The notes: generated from the sequence alone by a model not told the origin. A DNA stretch of 64,000 bases from Pyrofollis japonicus (GCF_033097485.1 NZ_AP028634.1:1789126-1853125), one strand, 5' to 3'; shown: positions 25,594-33,252, numbered from the stretch's first letter. Numbers and translations: made by a program.

Positions 25594-25890
25594 TTATTCT
25601 TCAGCGCCCTCAAGCTCCTCTTGAAGAAGTTCTTGAAGAACTTCTCTATACTCTTCACGCTCTTGTTCCCACTCCTCTAGAGACTTCGGTGGTTTCCTCT
25701 TAGCCTCGCTCACCTTCAGCGTAGTAATTGTTCGCTCCTCGGCGGAAGTTTGTTCTCTAATCGTATAGTCCTTTAACTGATTCGCATCAACGACTTCAAC
25801 ATAGCCGCATCGCGTGCATCGGAGAATTATCTTGCCGTCCTGCTGGCCAGCTGGTATCATTAGGCCCCCGCAACGCGGACAGAACTTCAA
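25594..25890 (-). CDS. TFS/Rpb9-like N-terminal zinc ribbon protein lacking the C-terminal ribbon
   Basis: 98 aa. KFCPRCGGLMIPAG...LRCTRCGY (Cys 4, 7, 25, 28) is the N-terminal zinc ribbon of archaeal TFS and Rpb9, which docks on RNA polymerase. The second ribbon of TFS, which carries the acidic hairpin that stimulates transcript cleavage, is absent. Instead there is a Lys/Pro linker and a strongly acidic helix (EEWEQEREEYREVLQELLQEELEGAEE). The stop codon is clean, so this is a designed short form. It may be a polymerase modulator. ATG at 25890. Confidence 0.75.
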   Translation of the reverse strand: MKFCPRCGGLMIPAGQQDGKIILRCTRCGYVEVVDANQLKDYTIREQTSAEERTITTLKVSEAKRKPPKSLEEWEQEREEYREVLQELLQEELEGAEE

Positions 25891-26102
25891 AGGTACTCCC
25901 CACGGCTTAAGCGCTCAATAAGGCTACAAGCCAAAGCCGCTATAGCCAAAAGGACCCTATATATGTTTTCCGCAATATGAAGAAATACAGAACTCATAGA
26001 CAACGTGATGCCCTACCGCAGCATAGGCAACCGATAAACGTATGGTCAAGAATGCTAAGCGTCCGCAGAGTGAAGAGAGGATAAGAGATTGAAGAAGTAT
26101 TG

Positions 26103-26180
26103 TGGTGGGCCCGCGGGGATTTGAACCCCGGACCTCCGCCGTGTGAGGGCGGCGTCCTAACCAGGCTAGACGACGGGCCC
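26103..26180 (-). tRNA. tRNA-Val (CAC)
   Basis: Acceptor GGGCCCG/CGGGCCC, anticodon stem CCGCC/GGCGG with loop CTCACAC (CAC), T arm CGGGG-TTCAAAT-CCCCG, discriminator A, encoded CCA. No intron. Confidence 0.97.
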
Positions 26181-26485
26181 ACCTACCCATGATATTCTGA
26201 GAATTACTCCTTTTCTGAGGTTCAATAAGTCTTTTGCTACAAGGGGATTAATTTTAACTCCTCTGCATGCTATAGTGTTTCTATAACGGCGGATGGTAGT
26301 AGATGATACTATATTTGCGTAATACAATTGAAGGAGTTCGATGAGGATATAGCCACCGGCCGAGTGCCCCAGGCTGCTCTTCGAGATGAAATGAGGAGAA
26401 CCCGCGCGGCCGAGCAATGTTTTCAAGGAGGCTATGCAGAGTAACTCCATTCCTCATTTAACCCCCTAGAATGGGCTAGAGGCGG
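26181..26485. other. 305-bp intergenic stretch without a supported gene
   Basis: Between tRNA-Val and the aminopropyltransferase gene. A 94-codon minus-strand reading frame exists but runs through the tRNA gene and resembles no family. CATTTAACC near 26454-26462 is a plausible TATA for the downstream plus-strand gene. Nothing else recognised. Confidence 0.5.
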
Positions 26486-27436
26486 TTGGGAGACCCAAGC
26501 TTGGAGCAGAAGAGTCCTAGGCTTCCATGGAGGCTGGTTATTGAGTGGACTAGTGAGGGCGAGGGATGTTTCCGCGAGATTAAGAAGGTATATGCCGATA
26601 CAAGCTCGGCGTTCCAAACAGTAATGGTTGCCGAGCTTGCTAGCTTAGGCAAATCGCTTATAATAGATGGAAAAGTCCAAAGTAGTATCAGCGACGAACA
26701 TTGGTATCATGAGGCTCTAGTACACCCTATACTACTAGCGCACGATAATCCTAGGCGCGTGCTTATTCTCGGCGGAGGCGAGGGTGCTACAGCAAGAGAG
26801 GTGCTTAAACACAGTACTGTTAAAGAAGTGATAATGGTTGACATAGATAGAAGTGTCATTGATTTTGCTAAAAAATATCTAGAGGAGTGGCACCAGGGAG
26901 CCTTCAACGATGATCGATTGAGACTCGTCATTGATGACGGCCGGGCTTTTGTCGAGAAAGCTGCTAAAAACGGCGAGGCTTTTGATGCAGTAATTCTTGA
27001 TCTTGTTGATCCGACAGAAGGCGGCCCTGCAGTGAGACTCTATAGCCTTGAGTTCTACACCATCCTCAAAGACGTTGTTGGCGATAAAGGAATAATTGTG
27101 ACGCAGGCGACGTCCCCGACTCTGACTCCCAGGGTCTATGCGATAATATTCAATACGATTTCGCGCGTATTCGGCATAGCAAGGCCATACGTGACATATG
27201 TGCGAAGCTACAATGGGTTATGGGGGTTCGTGAGCGGCTCTGAGAGCATTGACCCAGCAAAGCTAAGCCCGCATACGGTGGCTGAGCGCATAAAGAGGCG
27301 CATAGAAGGCAAGCTCCGATTCTATGACGAAGTAACGCATATGTGGATGTTCTCACTCCCAAAACCTATAAGGAATCTATTATCAAAGGTAAAAGAATAC
27401 GCAACGGACAATAACCCAGTGTTTGTCCCGATCTGA
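26486..27436 (+). CDS. speE: Polyamine aminopropyltransferase, thermospermine-synthase-like
   Basis: 316 aa from TTG (GAGGCGG upstream). SpeE fold: IIDGKVQSSISDEHWYHEALVHP, the nucleotide-binding GGGEGATAREVL, then DDGRAFV. The active-site loop DLVDPTEGGPAVRLYSLEFY resembles that of thermospermine/long-chain polyamine synthases (DLxDPxEGGPxxxLY) rather than the DSSDP/DSTDP of spermidine synthases. It transfers aminopropyl from decarboxylated S-adenosylmethionine. Branched or long polyamines stabilise nucleic acids in hyperthermophiles. Substrate choice is inferred from the loop. Confidence 0.87.
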   Translation: MGDPSLEQKSPRLPWRLVIEWTSEGEGCFREIKKVYADTSSAFQTVMVAELASLGKSLIIDGKVQSSISDEHWYHEALVHPILLAHDNPRRVLILGGGEGATAREVLKHSTVKEVIMVDIDRSVIDFAKKYLEEWHQGAFNDDRLRLVIDDGRAFVEKAAKNGEAFDAVILDLVDPTEGGPAVRLYSLEFYTILKDVVGDKGIIVTQATSPTLTPRVYAIIFNTISRVFGIARPYVTYVRSYNGLWGFVSGSESIDPAKLSPHTVAERIKRRIEGKLRFYDEVTHMWMFSLPKPIRNLLSKVKEYATDNNPVFVPI

Positions 27437-27511
27437 CCTTTATACACACATACCGAGTAAGAGATAAGTGCCTACCCATGATTCTGAGCTACTATAAATG
27501 GGAGACTAGGC

Positions 27512-27629
27512 GCCGGGGTGGCCGAGCGGTCCAAGGCGGTGGGCTCGAGACCCTTTTCCGGCTGCATGGAAGCGGGAGACCCACTGCCCCGCAAGGGGCG
27601 CGCGGGTTCAAATCCCGCCCCCGGCGCCA
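27512..27629 (+). tRNA. tRNA-Ser (CGA) with 29-nt intron
   Basis: Class II tRNA: acceptor GCCGGGG/CCCCGGC, anticodon stem GTGGG/CCCAC with loop CTCGAGA (anticodon CGA, 27546-27548), a variable arm with GCCCCGCAAGGGGC, T arm GCGGG-TTCAAAT-CCCGC, discriminator G, encoded CCA. The direct repeat GAGACCC at 27547 and 27576 brackets a 29-nt intron. With the canonical 37/38 position it spans 27550-27578; the repeat leaves the exact junction ambiguous. TATA-like CTATAAAT lies about 20 nt upstream. Confidence 0.94.
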
Positions 27630-27697
27630 CACCTTAAGCTACAAAAACTCCCCGCAAAAGAAGAGAAGCTACAGAGATACCTGGAGAAGGCCTGGGT

Positions 27698-27785
27698 GCG
27701 GGGGTGCCCGAGCCAGGTCAAAGGGGGCGGGCTTAGGACCCGCTGGCGTAGGCCTGCGTGGGTTCAAATCCCACCCCCCGCACCA
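27698..27785 (+). tRNA. tRNA-Leu (TAG)
   Basis: Acceptor GCGGGGG/CCCCCGC, anticodon stem GCGGG/CCCGC with loop CTTAGGA (TAG), long variable arm, T arm GTGGG-TTCAAAT-CCCAC, discriminator A, encoded CCA. Almost identical to the inverted tRNA-Leu (TAA) at 25385. Confidence 0.97.
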
Positions 27786-27805
27786 CAACAATCTGGCTTA
27801 GCCAA

Positions 27806-27836
27806 CTACGAGTTCAATTCTCGTGCCCAAGGACAC
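27806..27836 (+). other. T-arm-like remnant downstream of tRNA-Leu
   Basis: ACGAG-TTCAATT-CTCGT is a 5-bp stem with a 7-nt loop fitting the TTCRANY T-loop consensus, followed by GCCCAAG, G and ACA where an acceptor strand would be. No matching 5' half is seen nearby. Could be a decayed tRNA 3' end or chance. Confidence 0.25.
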
Positions 27837-27865
27837 ACGATTGCCTCTTCTCACTGATAAGAGGT

Positions 27866-27927
27866 GTAGTGACGAGGTTCGCTAGGTCTGATCGCGGAAG
27901 ATGATGTAGTATGGCGGAGGCTGAGCA
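27866..27927 (+). ncRNA. Candidate C/D box sRNA
   Basis: C-like GTGACGA (27869-27875), 12-nt GGTTCGCTAGGT, D' CTGA (27888-27891), a 9-nt spacer, C'-like ATGATGT (27901-27907), 13-nt AGTATGGCGGAGG, D CTGA (27921-27924). The order and spacing fit an archaeal dual-guide sRNA, but both C boxes carry one mismatch and no clear TATA box is seen 25 nt upstream. No gene is evident elsewhere in 27786-28018. Confidence 0.4.
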
Positions 27928-28018
27928 CACAATTCTAGACCAGGCATGCTTATCTTACATGGATATCCGAAACACGTTTCTAGCCTAAAGGTATTCTGCA
28001 GCTTATAAGGGTGAATTC

Positions 28019-30088
28019 ATGAGGTTCGGTAGATTATCAGCGACTTCTATAGTTTTCTTGTCGCTAGTCATGCTCCAAGCATCATTAATCGGTGCCTCGG
28101 CTCAGAGACCATATCAGTGGATGACAACAGTGGAAATGCTTGTCCCGGCTGTCGCCGAGACGCCTAGTGGCTATATCGGTGTAGCGTCTAAGCTTGTTGT
28201 TAGAGTAGCATACCCTGGAAGCGGGACTGTTTACTTTTCTGCTGATCCATTAACAGAGCTTGATACACAAGCTGCAGCAAGGATAGCCGCAATAGTAGCT
28301 GCTACTCTTGCTGGAAAGAACTTCTATATGTATGACTACTTTGTACACCTTGAAGCGAACTCAACTATTGTTGGAGGCCCCAGCGCTAGTGGAGCTATGG
28401 CTGTTGCCATCCTAGCAGCCCTAAGGGGGAAGACTATACCGCAAAACTTCTCGATGACTGGAATGATTGACCCGGACACAACGCTTGGACCCGTTGGCGG
28501 AATACCGCAAAAACTCGAGGCAATGGCCGAGAAAGGAGTTAAGGTATTCGTGGTTCCTGTCGGACAATCAATAGCCCTTGACCTGAACACAGGCAGATAT
28601 GTCAACGTTACCGCGCTCGGAGAAAATCTTGGAGTAAAGGTCATTGAAGCAAAGACTGTTCTAGAAGCATACCTTATAGCTACACACGACGAAGAACTTG
28701 CGGAAAAGACAAAATCTCTTAGGAAAATAAGTATAGATATCTACGAAGCGCTGCCAGGCCTTAAAGACGATCTAGAGAAAACAATTACCATGTTCGAATC
28801 GTATGCGGAGTCAAATATAACTTGTGCTAAAAGCCTTGTAAATAACGCCGGTCCCAGTATCCAACGCTTGGCAAAAAGGTTAATAGAAGACGCAAATACA
28901 TTGCTTAAAGAAGCTAATGCTCTCCATAAGAAGGGTTTCATATATTCAGCCGCATCAAGAGCCTTTGGGGCATCCATAGACGCCACATTTGCTTGTCTCT
29001 TACTCAAGGCCTTCTCGTCGCAAAACCCCGAACAATTGCTTATAAACGAAACTACTACTCTCTTATCTCTATCAAGGTCTCTATTAACCGGAGCAAATAA
29101 TCTTATATCTAAATTCATAACGGGCAACAGGATAACCGATGTAGGCTTACAAGTGCTTATTGCAACTGAAAATAGGGTTGCGGAGGCACGTGAAACTATA
29201 AGTAGTGCAAATCAATACCTTAGTGCTGCAAGGTCTAGCCTAGGCTTTAACAGGGTTGATGCACTTATATCAGCGTTACATGATGCTGTCTATGCATATC
29301 ACAGGTCATTAACAGCATTACAATGGGCAAACATGCTGAGCCTACAAGGGGCAGGCCAACCTATTAGTAATGACCGCTTAATATCTCTTGCGAGAACATA
29401 CTACTATATCGCGTCATCAGCTGCGACGTATCTGCAAGCACTTGCCTCAAGTATTGGCGTACCGACACAACCCCCCGAAGCTCTTGCAAAGGCAGAAGAA
29501 CTACTAAGAAGTACCAGGGGCGAAAACCTCACTGCAAGCATCAATGTATTATCGCTAAGTGTTACAGCGCTAGCTGAAACAACAACATCCCTATATCAGC
29601 TCTTTATGCAACAAAACGTGGAGAAAATGCTAATGGCCTCACGCGACGCACTAAGACTCCTAATAGGCATTGCATATAAAGGAGGAACCATTCCGGTGCT
29701 TCCCCTCCTCTACGCAGAGTACTCTGAAATACAACAAGACATGGCTATCAGGATAGCTTTGAATATGCAGGCCTCGAGCTATGCACTATTACTAGCAATT
29801 CTATCAGAGCATAGAGGAAAATTACCAACAACTACAACATCGCCTTCTACACTAGTTATAACTAAGACAAAAACTATAACATCGATTATAGAAAAAACAA
29901 TAAATATTACTAAAACAACAACAATTACTTTAAGCTCAACAAAAACCATTACAACAACTGAGATAAAAACAACGACTATAGAAACAAGACCTTCGATTGC
30001 TGAATACGCGCAACTCGCCACAATATCGATCATTATAGGCGTTGCTATAGGCTATATAATAGGGCGAACAAGGCCATCTTCACTCTAG
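28019..30088 (+). CDS. Extracellular membrane-anchored Lon-type (S16) serine protease
   Basis: 689 aa. Signal peptide about 1-28 (ending IGASAQ), then an S16 Lon-like protease domain (about 35-230): catalytic Ser122 in VGGPSASGAMA and Lys165 in LGPVGGIPQK. A long helical region (about 240-600) rich in Ala/Ser follows, then a Thr-rich stalk (TTTTSPS...TTTIETRPS) and a C-terminal transmembrane helix (about 660-683) with a short basic tail. Matches the archaeal COG1750-type predicted serine proteases: no ATPase domain and facing outside, unlike LonB. GGGTGA precedes the ATG. It converges with the phosphatase gene, overlapping by 4 bp. Confidence 0.83.
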   Translation: MRFGRLSATSIVFLSLVMLQASLIGASAQRPYQWMTTVEMLVPAVAETPSGYIGVASKLVVRVAYPGSGTVYFSADPLTELDTQAAARIAAIVAATLAGKNFYMYDYFVHLEANSTIVGGPSASGAMAVAILAALRGKTIPQNFSMTGMIDPDTTLGPVGGIPQKLEAMAEKGVKVFVVPVGQSIALDLNTGRYVNVTALGENLGVKVIEAKTVLEAYLIATHDEELAEKTKSLRKISIDIYEALPGLKDDLEKTITMFESYAESNITCAKSLVNNAGPSIQRLAKRLIEDANTLLKEANALHKKGFIYSAASRAFGASIDATFACLLLKAFSSQNPEQLLINETTTLLSLSRSLLTGANNLISKFITGNRITDVGLQVLIATENRVAEARETISSANQYLSAARSSLGFNRVDALISALHDAVYAYHRSLTALQWANMLSLQGAGQPISNDRLISLARTYYYIASSAATYLQALASSIGVPTQPPEALAKAEELLRSTRGENLTASINVLSLSVTALAETTTSLYQLFMQQNVEKMLMASRDALRLLIGIAYKGGTIPVLPLLYAEYSEIQQDMAIRIALNMQASSYALLLAILSEHRGKLPTTTTSPSTLVITKTKTITSIIEKTINITKTTTITLSSTKTITTTEIKTTTIETRPSIAEYAQLATISIIIGVAIGYIIGRTRPSSL

Positions 30089-30942
30089 ACCCATGGAACG
30101 TCTTCGGGCCGGTAAACATTTATCAAAACCTCTATTCTTTCCCTAATATAGTTGGATATTAGCTCAGTAATTTCTTCCCTAACCTTCTCAGTACTCTCCT
30201 TAAACGGTCTAGCATTCGCTGGATGCGCACGACGGGGAATCCAGACACTAATTTCGAGCATACCCTTTCTTGAAGCTATGCGTGCTACACTATATTCAAA
30301 GTGCTTAGAAAGAATAGACGCTGCCTCTGATAACGGGGTTTTACCTTGAATAGATTCTATAGCCTCTTTAACAGGATCGCGGCGACTAATCATTGACAAA
30401 TTTAGGGCAAGTAAGAGAATGTATTCAGGCACCGGGTCATCAACGTCATATTCCCGGAGTTTATCCACTATATTGGCTCGTTTTGCGAGAGAATAAGCCT
30501 CTACAACACTAAGCTGAGGAGCAGTCTCAATACCACAGCCTATGCGTTGACTTACTTCTGTCAAGGCTTCAGGTAATGATAGCTCCTCAACATCTATTAG
30601 CCATGAGGCAGCTATCACTGCACTACGGCCACAGCCTCTGAAACAGTGTACAAGAGCGGGCTCGACGAGTTCCTTAACGATTTTTACCGTATCAATCAGT
30701 GTAGGTGCATTATATTCTCCTATAGGCCTCCATATGACTTTTATCGTATTATTGAAGTTTCTAAGAGTTCTTGGATCATACCCCCCGCTTAGCACGTGCT
30801 CGCTCGGCGAAGCAAGTGAAACCACAGTATTGAACATATTTGCTATTTCCTCCTCCTCGCCTCTACGAGGCATCGGTGATACTGCCAGCCTGTTCTCACG
30901 AACCCATTTTATGCGTAGACCGGGAGCCCATTCGAAAGTCAT
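30085..30942 (-). CDS. Protein tyrosine/dual-specificity phosphatase-like protein
   Basis: 285 aa. The HCFRGCGRS loop (Cys100, Arg106) is an HCx5RS phosphatase signature following PALV, as in dual-specificity phosphatases. The N-terminal ~95 residues contain LAVSPMPRRGEEEEI and VVSLASPSEH, typical of the DSP start. The C-terminal ~130 residues are an unrecognised mixed domain (RKGMLEISVWIPRRAHPANARP). ATG follows AGGTGATGTGTC. It lies 15 bp after the NikR-like gene, probably in the metal-uptake transcript. Confidence 0.8.
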   Translation of the reverse strand: MTFEWAPGLRIKWVRENRLAVSPMPRRGEEEEIANMFNTVVSLASPSEHVLSGGYDPRTLRNFNNTIKVIWRPIGEYNAPTLIDTVKIVKELVEPALVHCFRGCGRSAVIAASWLIDVEELSLPEALTEVSQRIGCGIETAPQLSVVEAYSLAKRANIVDKLREYDVDDPVPEYILLLALNLSMISRRDPVKEAIESIQGKTPLSEAASILSKHFEYSVARIASRKGMLEISVWIPRRAHPANARPFKESTEKVREEITELISNYIRERIEVLINVYRPEDVPWV

Positions 30943-30957
30943 GACACATCACCTTCG

Positions 30958-31341
30958 TCACTTTGCAGAAAACGGTACATAACGTATGGTGCATTTACTT
31001 ATGTTCTCAAGGTCCGAGTGAAGCTCAGCAATTCTAGTTGAGGGGCCCTTCACAACTAGAATTTCGAGACAAAAACCATCTATATGCTGATGAAGGGAGC
31101 TGACAACTATATCGCGATACTTTTCAACAATCCTTGCAAAATCAACTCCAGCATCTTTACTAACAGCGATCATCACCCCTCGACAATCGTGCTCATACAA
31201 GTAGTGCGCATGCTCATGCAGAAACGACTCAAGTGCGCGCTCAACAAGGCGTGACCTATCTATGCCTAAACGTTTAGCGAGTTTGTCAAGCCAGTTAGCT
31301 ATATGCTCTGGAACCGAGACTCCAAATCGGCGCCGAGGCAT
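30958..31341 (-). CDS. NikR-like ribbon-helix-helix metal-responsive regulator
   Basis: 127 aa. Residues 1-45 form a ribbon-helix-helix (RRFGVSVPEHIANWLDKLAKRLGIDRSRLVERALESFL). The rest is an ACT-like NikR domain with LHQHIDGFCLEILVVKG: His84, His86 and Cys91 correspond to E. coli NikR His87, His89 and Cys95. The spacing to Cys is one residue shorter, and the partner His76 position reads AVSKDAG with no His. The metal may therefore differ from nickel. ATG follows GAGGTAG; cotranscribed with znuB and znuA. Confidence 0.8.
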   Translation of the reverse strand: MPRRRFGVSVPEHIANWLDKLAKRLGIDRSRLVERALESFLHEHAHYLYEHDCRGVMIAVSKDAGVDFARIVEKYRDIVVSSLHQHIDGFCLEILVVKGPSTRIAELHSDLENISKCTIRYVPFSAK

Positions 31342-31349
31342 GGCTTATG

Positions 31350-32228
31350 CTACCTCTTTAACAATATTAATACAACGTATACGCCAAGCATTGAAAGGCC
31401 GATTGCACCCGAAGGCGCTATAGGAATAATGAGGCTTATGAGCATTCCTATCGAAGTTGCTATAAGGGATACAAGCACTGATACAACAAGAGCATCCCTC
31501 GAACTCTTAGCATATATAGACGCTATTGCACCGGGCAACAAAAGTAATATATGTTCTAAAATAAAACCAACAACCCTTATTAGTGAGACAACAAGAGCAC
31601 CAAGAAGCGTGAACAGTGCCAAATCATAGGCCCAGAGCTCTATACCGCTAAGCATAGCAAGGTCTCTATCTATGCCTAGATATACTTGACCGTGATAAGT
31701 AAACACGACGACAAGAACGGCGAAAACCAAGGTCGCGATAACGACTAGGAGTTCCTTGCTAGTAACTAGCAGGGGGTCACCGAACACTACGGAGAGCACA
31801 TCGAATGGTACTGGAAGGCTTGTCTTAACATAATATGCTTCAACTACGCTCATAGAGCTAGTAAATGCTATGAGAGTTGAAGCCGCAATATCTGGGTCAA
31901 CACCCTTAAACACCATGTACCCTGCAATATAAATTGCAAGCACACCTATTATAATGGATAGAGTGTACAACGCGTAAGTATTGGAGACCCCGATGCCAAT
32001 GAGATAAGATACTATAATTGCCCCAAGGGCTGCAAAGAGGCCTGAATGGGGTGCTGCACCTGCAAGAAAGTAGAGCTTACGAGCAGCAATGAGGGGGGAT
32101 ACGAGTCCGAGCAGCAATCCTGCAGCCAATAGGGAAAAAGCTGGCACCCATTCGATATAACTACCAAATAAATAAAGCATAATAGAGGCGAAAACAATGG
32201 TTAGTACACAAAGCATACGCATTTTCAT
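31350..32228 (-). CDS. Metal ABC transporter permease (ZnuB/MntB family)
   Basis: About 292 aa from ATG at 32228 (GGTGG upstream); longer in-frame starts overlap znuA. Eight or nine hydrophobic helices, with the family segment LAGAAPHSGLFAALGAIIVSYL and the late VRVVGFILEHILLLLPGAIASIYAKS. It forms the membrane channel for Zn2+/Mn2+ import with the adjacent binding protein and the divergent ATPase. Follows znuA by 16 bp. Confidence 0.87.
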   Translation of the reverse strand: MKMRMLCVLTIVFASIMLYLFGSYIEWVPAFSLLAAGLLLGLVSPLIAARKLYFLAGAAPHSGLFAALGAIIVSYLIGIGVSNTYALYTLSIIIGVLAIYIAGYMVFKGVDPDIAASTLIAFTSSMSVVEAYYVKTSLPVPFDVLSVVFGDPLLVTSKELLVVIATLVFAVLVVVFTYHGQVYLGIDRDLAMLSGIELWAYDLALFTLLGALVVSLIRVVGFILEHILLLLPGAIASIYAKSSRDALVVSVLVSLIATSIGMLISLIIPIAPSGAIGLSMLGVYVVLILLKR

Positions 32229-32244
32229 AAAACCACCCATCGCT

Positions 32245-33162
32245 TCATCCTTGTTCTTGGAGTATTCCCCAAGCTTGGGCCACAATAACCTCTAATTTCG
32301 AAGGAATACTGCCCGGGAGAAACGGGGCAGGAACACATAGCTTTTTGACACCATATTTGTTCGCAAGCTCATTAAGCGTCTCATCGGCTTTCGTTAACGG
32401 ATCACATTTGTTGGGATCCTTTGTAACTATTACTGCAAGATCTACTTTCTTACCTTCCAGCATTTCCTTTATCTTTGAGTAGCTTTCAGTAGTGACCCCG
32501 ACCTCGGGGCTAATCATTAGAAGCGCTTTGATCCTCACACCGAGCCATTCAACGGCATACTGCGTTAATGGAGTCGAACCAACCGCGTCTAAATTAAGCC
32601 GAGGAGCCTTATTAGCCAATTCCTCTACATATTTTATTACTTTATCTGCATTTGCAGTATAATTTTGCGCACAAACAGGATTGATTTGCGCAAGTTTTCT
32701 TGAAACATATTTTATGAAAATTATATAGTTCTGTGGATCATATATTGGCATGTGAAGGTTAGGAGTACTTGTACCAGCAATATTTTCTATCCTAATACCC
32801 GGAATACTAGGAATTTCGATGAGTTTTGACTTATCGATTTTCTCACGAAGCTGAAGCTCGAAGGGTGCATGGGCTGTTGATATTATTAATGACGCCTTTT
32901 TAGCCTTCTTTATATCGTCAATGCTAAGCGAATAAGTATGTGGATCAACACCTGGTGGTGCGATACTATAAACTTTATCGTCCTCACAAACTACTTGATC
33001 TATATCATCTACTAGGTCGTGGAAAGTAACGAGTATGGTTATTCCCTTAGAGCTTTTCAGAGCCGCCTCTTTTTCATGACCTGCGTAGAAAATGTACCCA
33101 GCTATTATCGCAGCAAGCACTATCAGTGTGATTATCGTGAGCCTTGCAGACCGTGCTTGCAT
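32245..33162 (-). CDS. Metal ABC transporter substrate-binding protein (ZnuA family)
   Basis: 305 aa. An N-terminal membrane anchor (about 8-27) follows a short basic start. Metal-site His residues are visible in VTFHDLVDDI, GVDPHTYSLS and NLHMPIYDP (the NPHxWxDP-like motif), as in cluster A-I Zn/Mn binding proteins. No His-rich loop. The ATG at 33162 has a TATA-like CTTTAAATTT about 60 nt upstream, shared with the divergent znuC. Confidence 0.87.
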   Translation of the reverse strand: MQARSARLTIITLIVLAAIIAGYIFYAGHEKEAALKSSKGITILVTFHDLVDDIDQVVCEDDKVYSIAPPGVDPHTYSLSIDDIKKAKKASLIISTAHAPFELQLREKIDKSKLIEIPSIPGIRIENIAGTSTPNLHMPIYDPQNYIIFIKYVSRKLAQINPVCAQNYTANADKVIKYVEELANKAPRLNLDAVGSTPLTQYAVEWLGVRIKALLMISPEVGVTTESYSKIKEMLEGKKVDLAVIVTKDPNKCDPLTKADETLNELANKYGVKKLCVPAPFLPGSIPSKLEVIVAQAWGILQEQG

Positions 33163-33211
33163 AGTCAGGATCCCTCTGTGTTCTTTCTTAGCATTCCCCT
33201 CTAGCTACTAT

Positions 33212-33219
33212 TGTGCACA
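33212..33219. promoter_or_regulatory. Palindromic operator copy 1
   Basis: TGTGCACA, a perfect 8-bp palindrome 2 bp from the shared TATA element. It is repeated exactly at 33245-33252, 33 bp (about three helical turns) away. Proposed site for the NikR-like protein (inference). Confidence 0.55.
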
Positions 33220-33220
33220 C

Positions 33221-33230
33221 AAATTTAAAG
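33221..33230. promoter_or_regulatory. Bidirectional TATA region between znuA and znuC
   Basis: AAATTTAAAG reads as a TATA box in both directions. For znuC (GTG 33253) it is about 27 nt upstream, giving a nearly leaderless mRNA. For znuA it leaves a leader of about 35 nt. The two TGTGCACA palindromes flank it. Confidence 0.5.
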
Positions 33231-33244
33231 CTCTTTTCATTAAC

Positions 33245-33252
33245 TGTGCACA
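33245..33252. promoter_or_regulatory. Palindromic operator copy 2
   Basis: TGTGCACA within the 12-bp perfect palindrome ACTGTGCACAGT (33243-33254). It covers the predicted znuC transcription start and abuts the GTG start codon, so bound repressor would block initiation. Confidence 0.55.

Noticed and set aside
26166-26450. 94-codon minus-strand frame between tRNA-Val and speE
   Set aside because: It runs into the tRNA-Val gene, has no SD or family features, and its composition does not look coding.
27806-27836. Split-tRNA 3' half
   Set aside because: T-arm-like fold only; no 5' half or anticodon part was found, and the end reads ACA not CCA.
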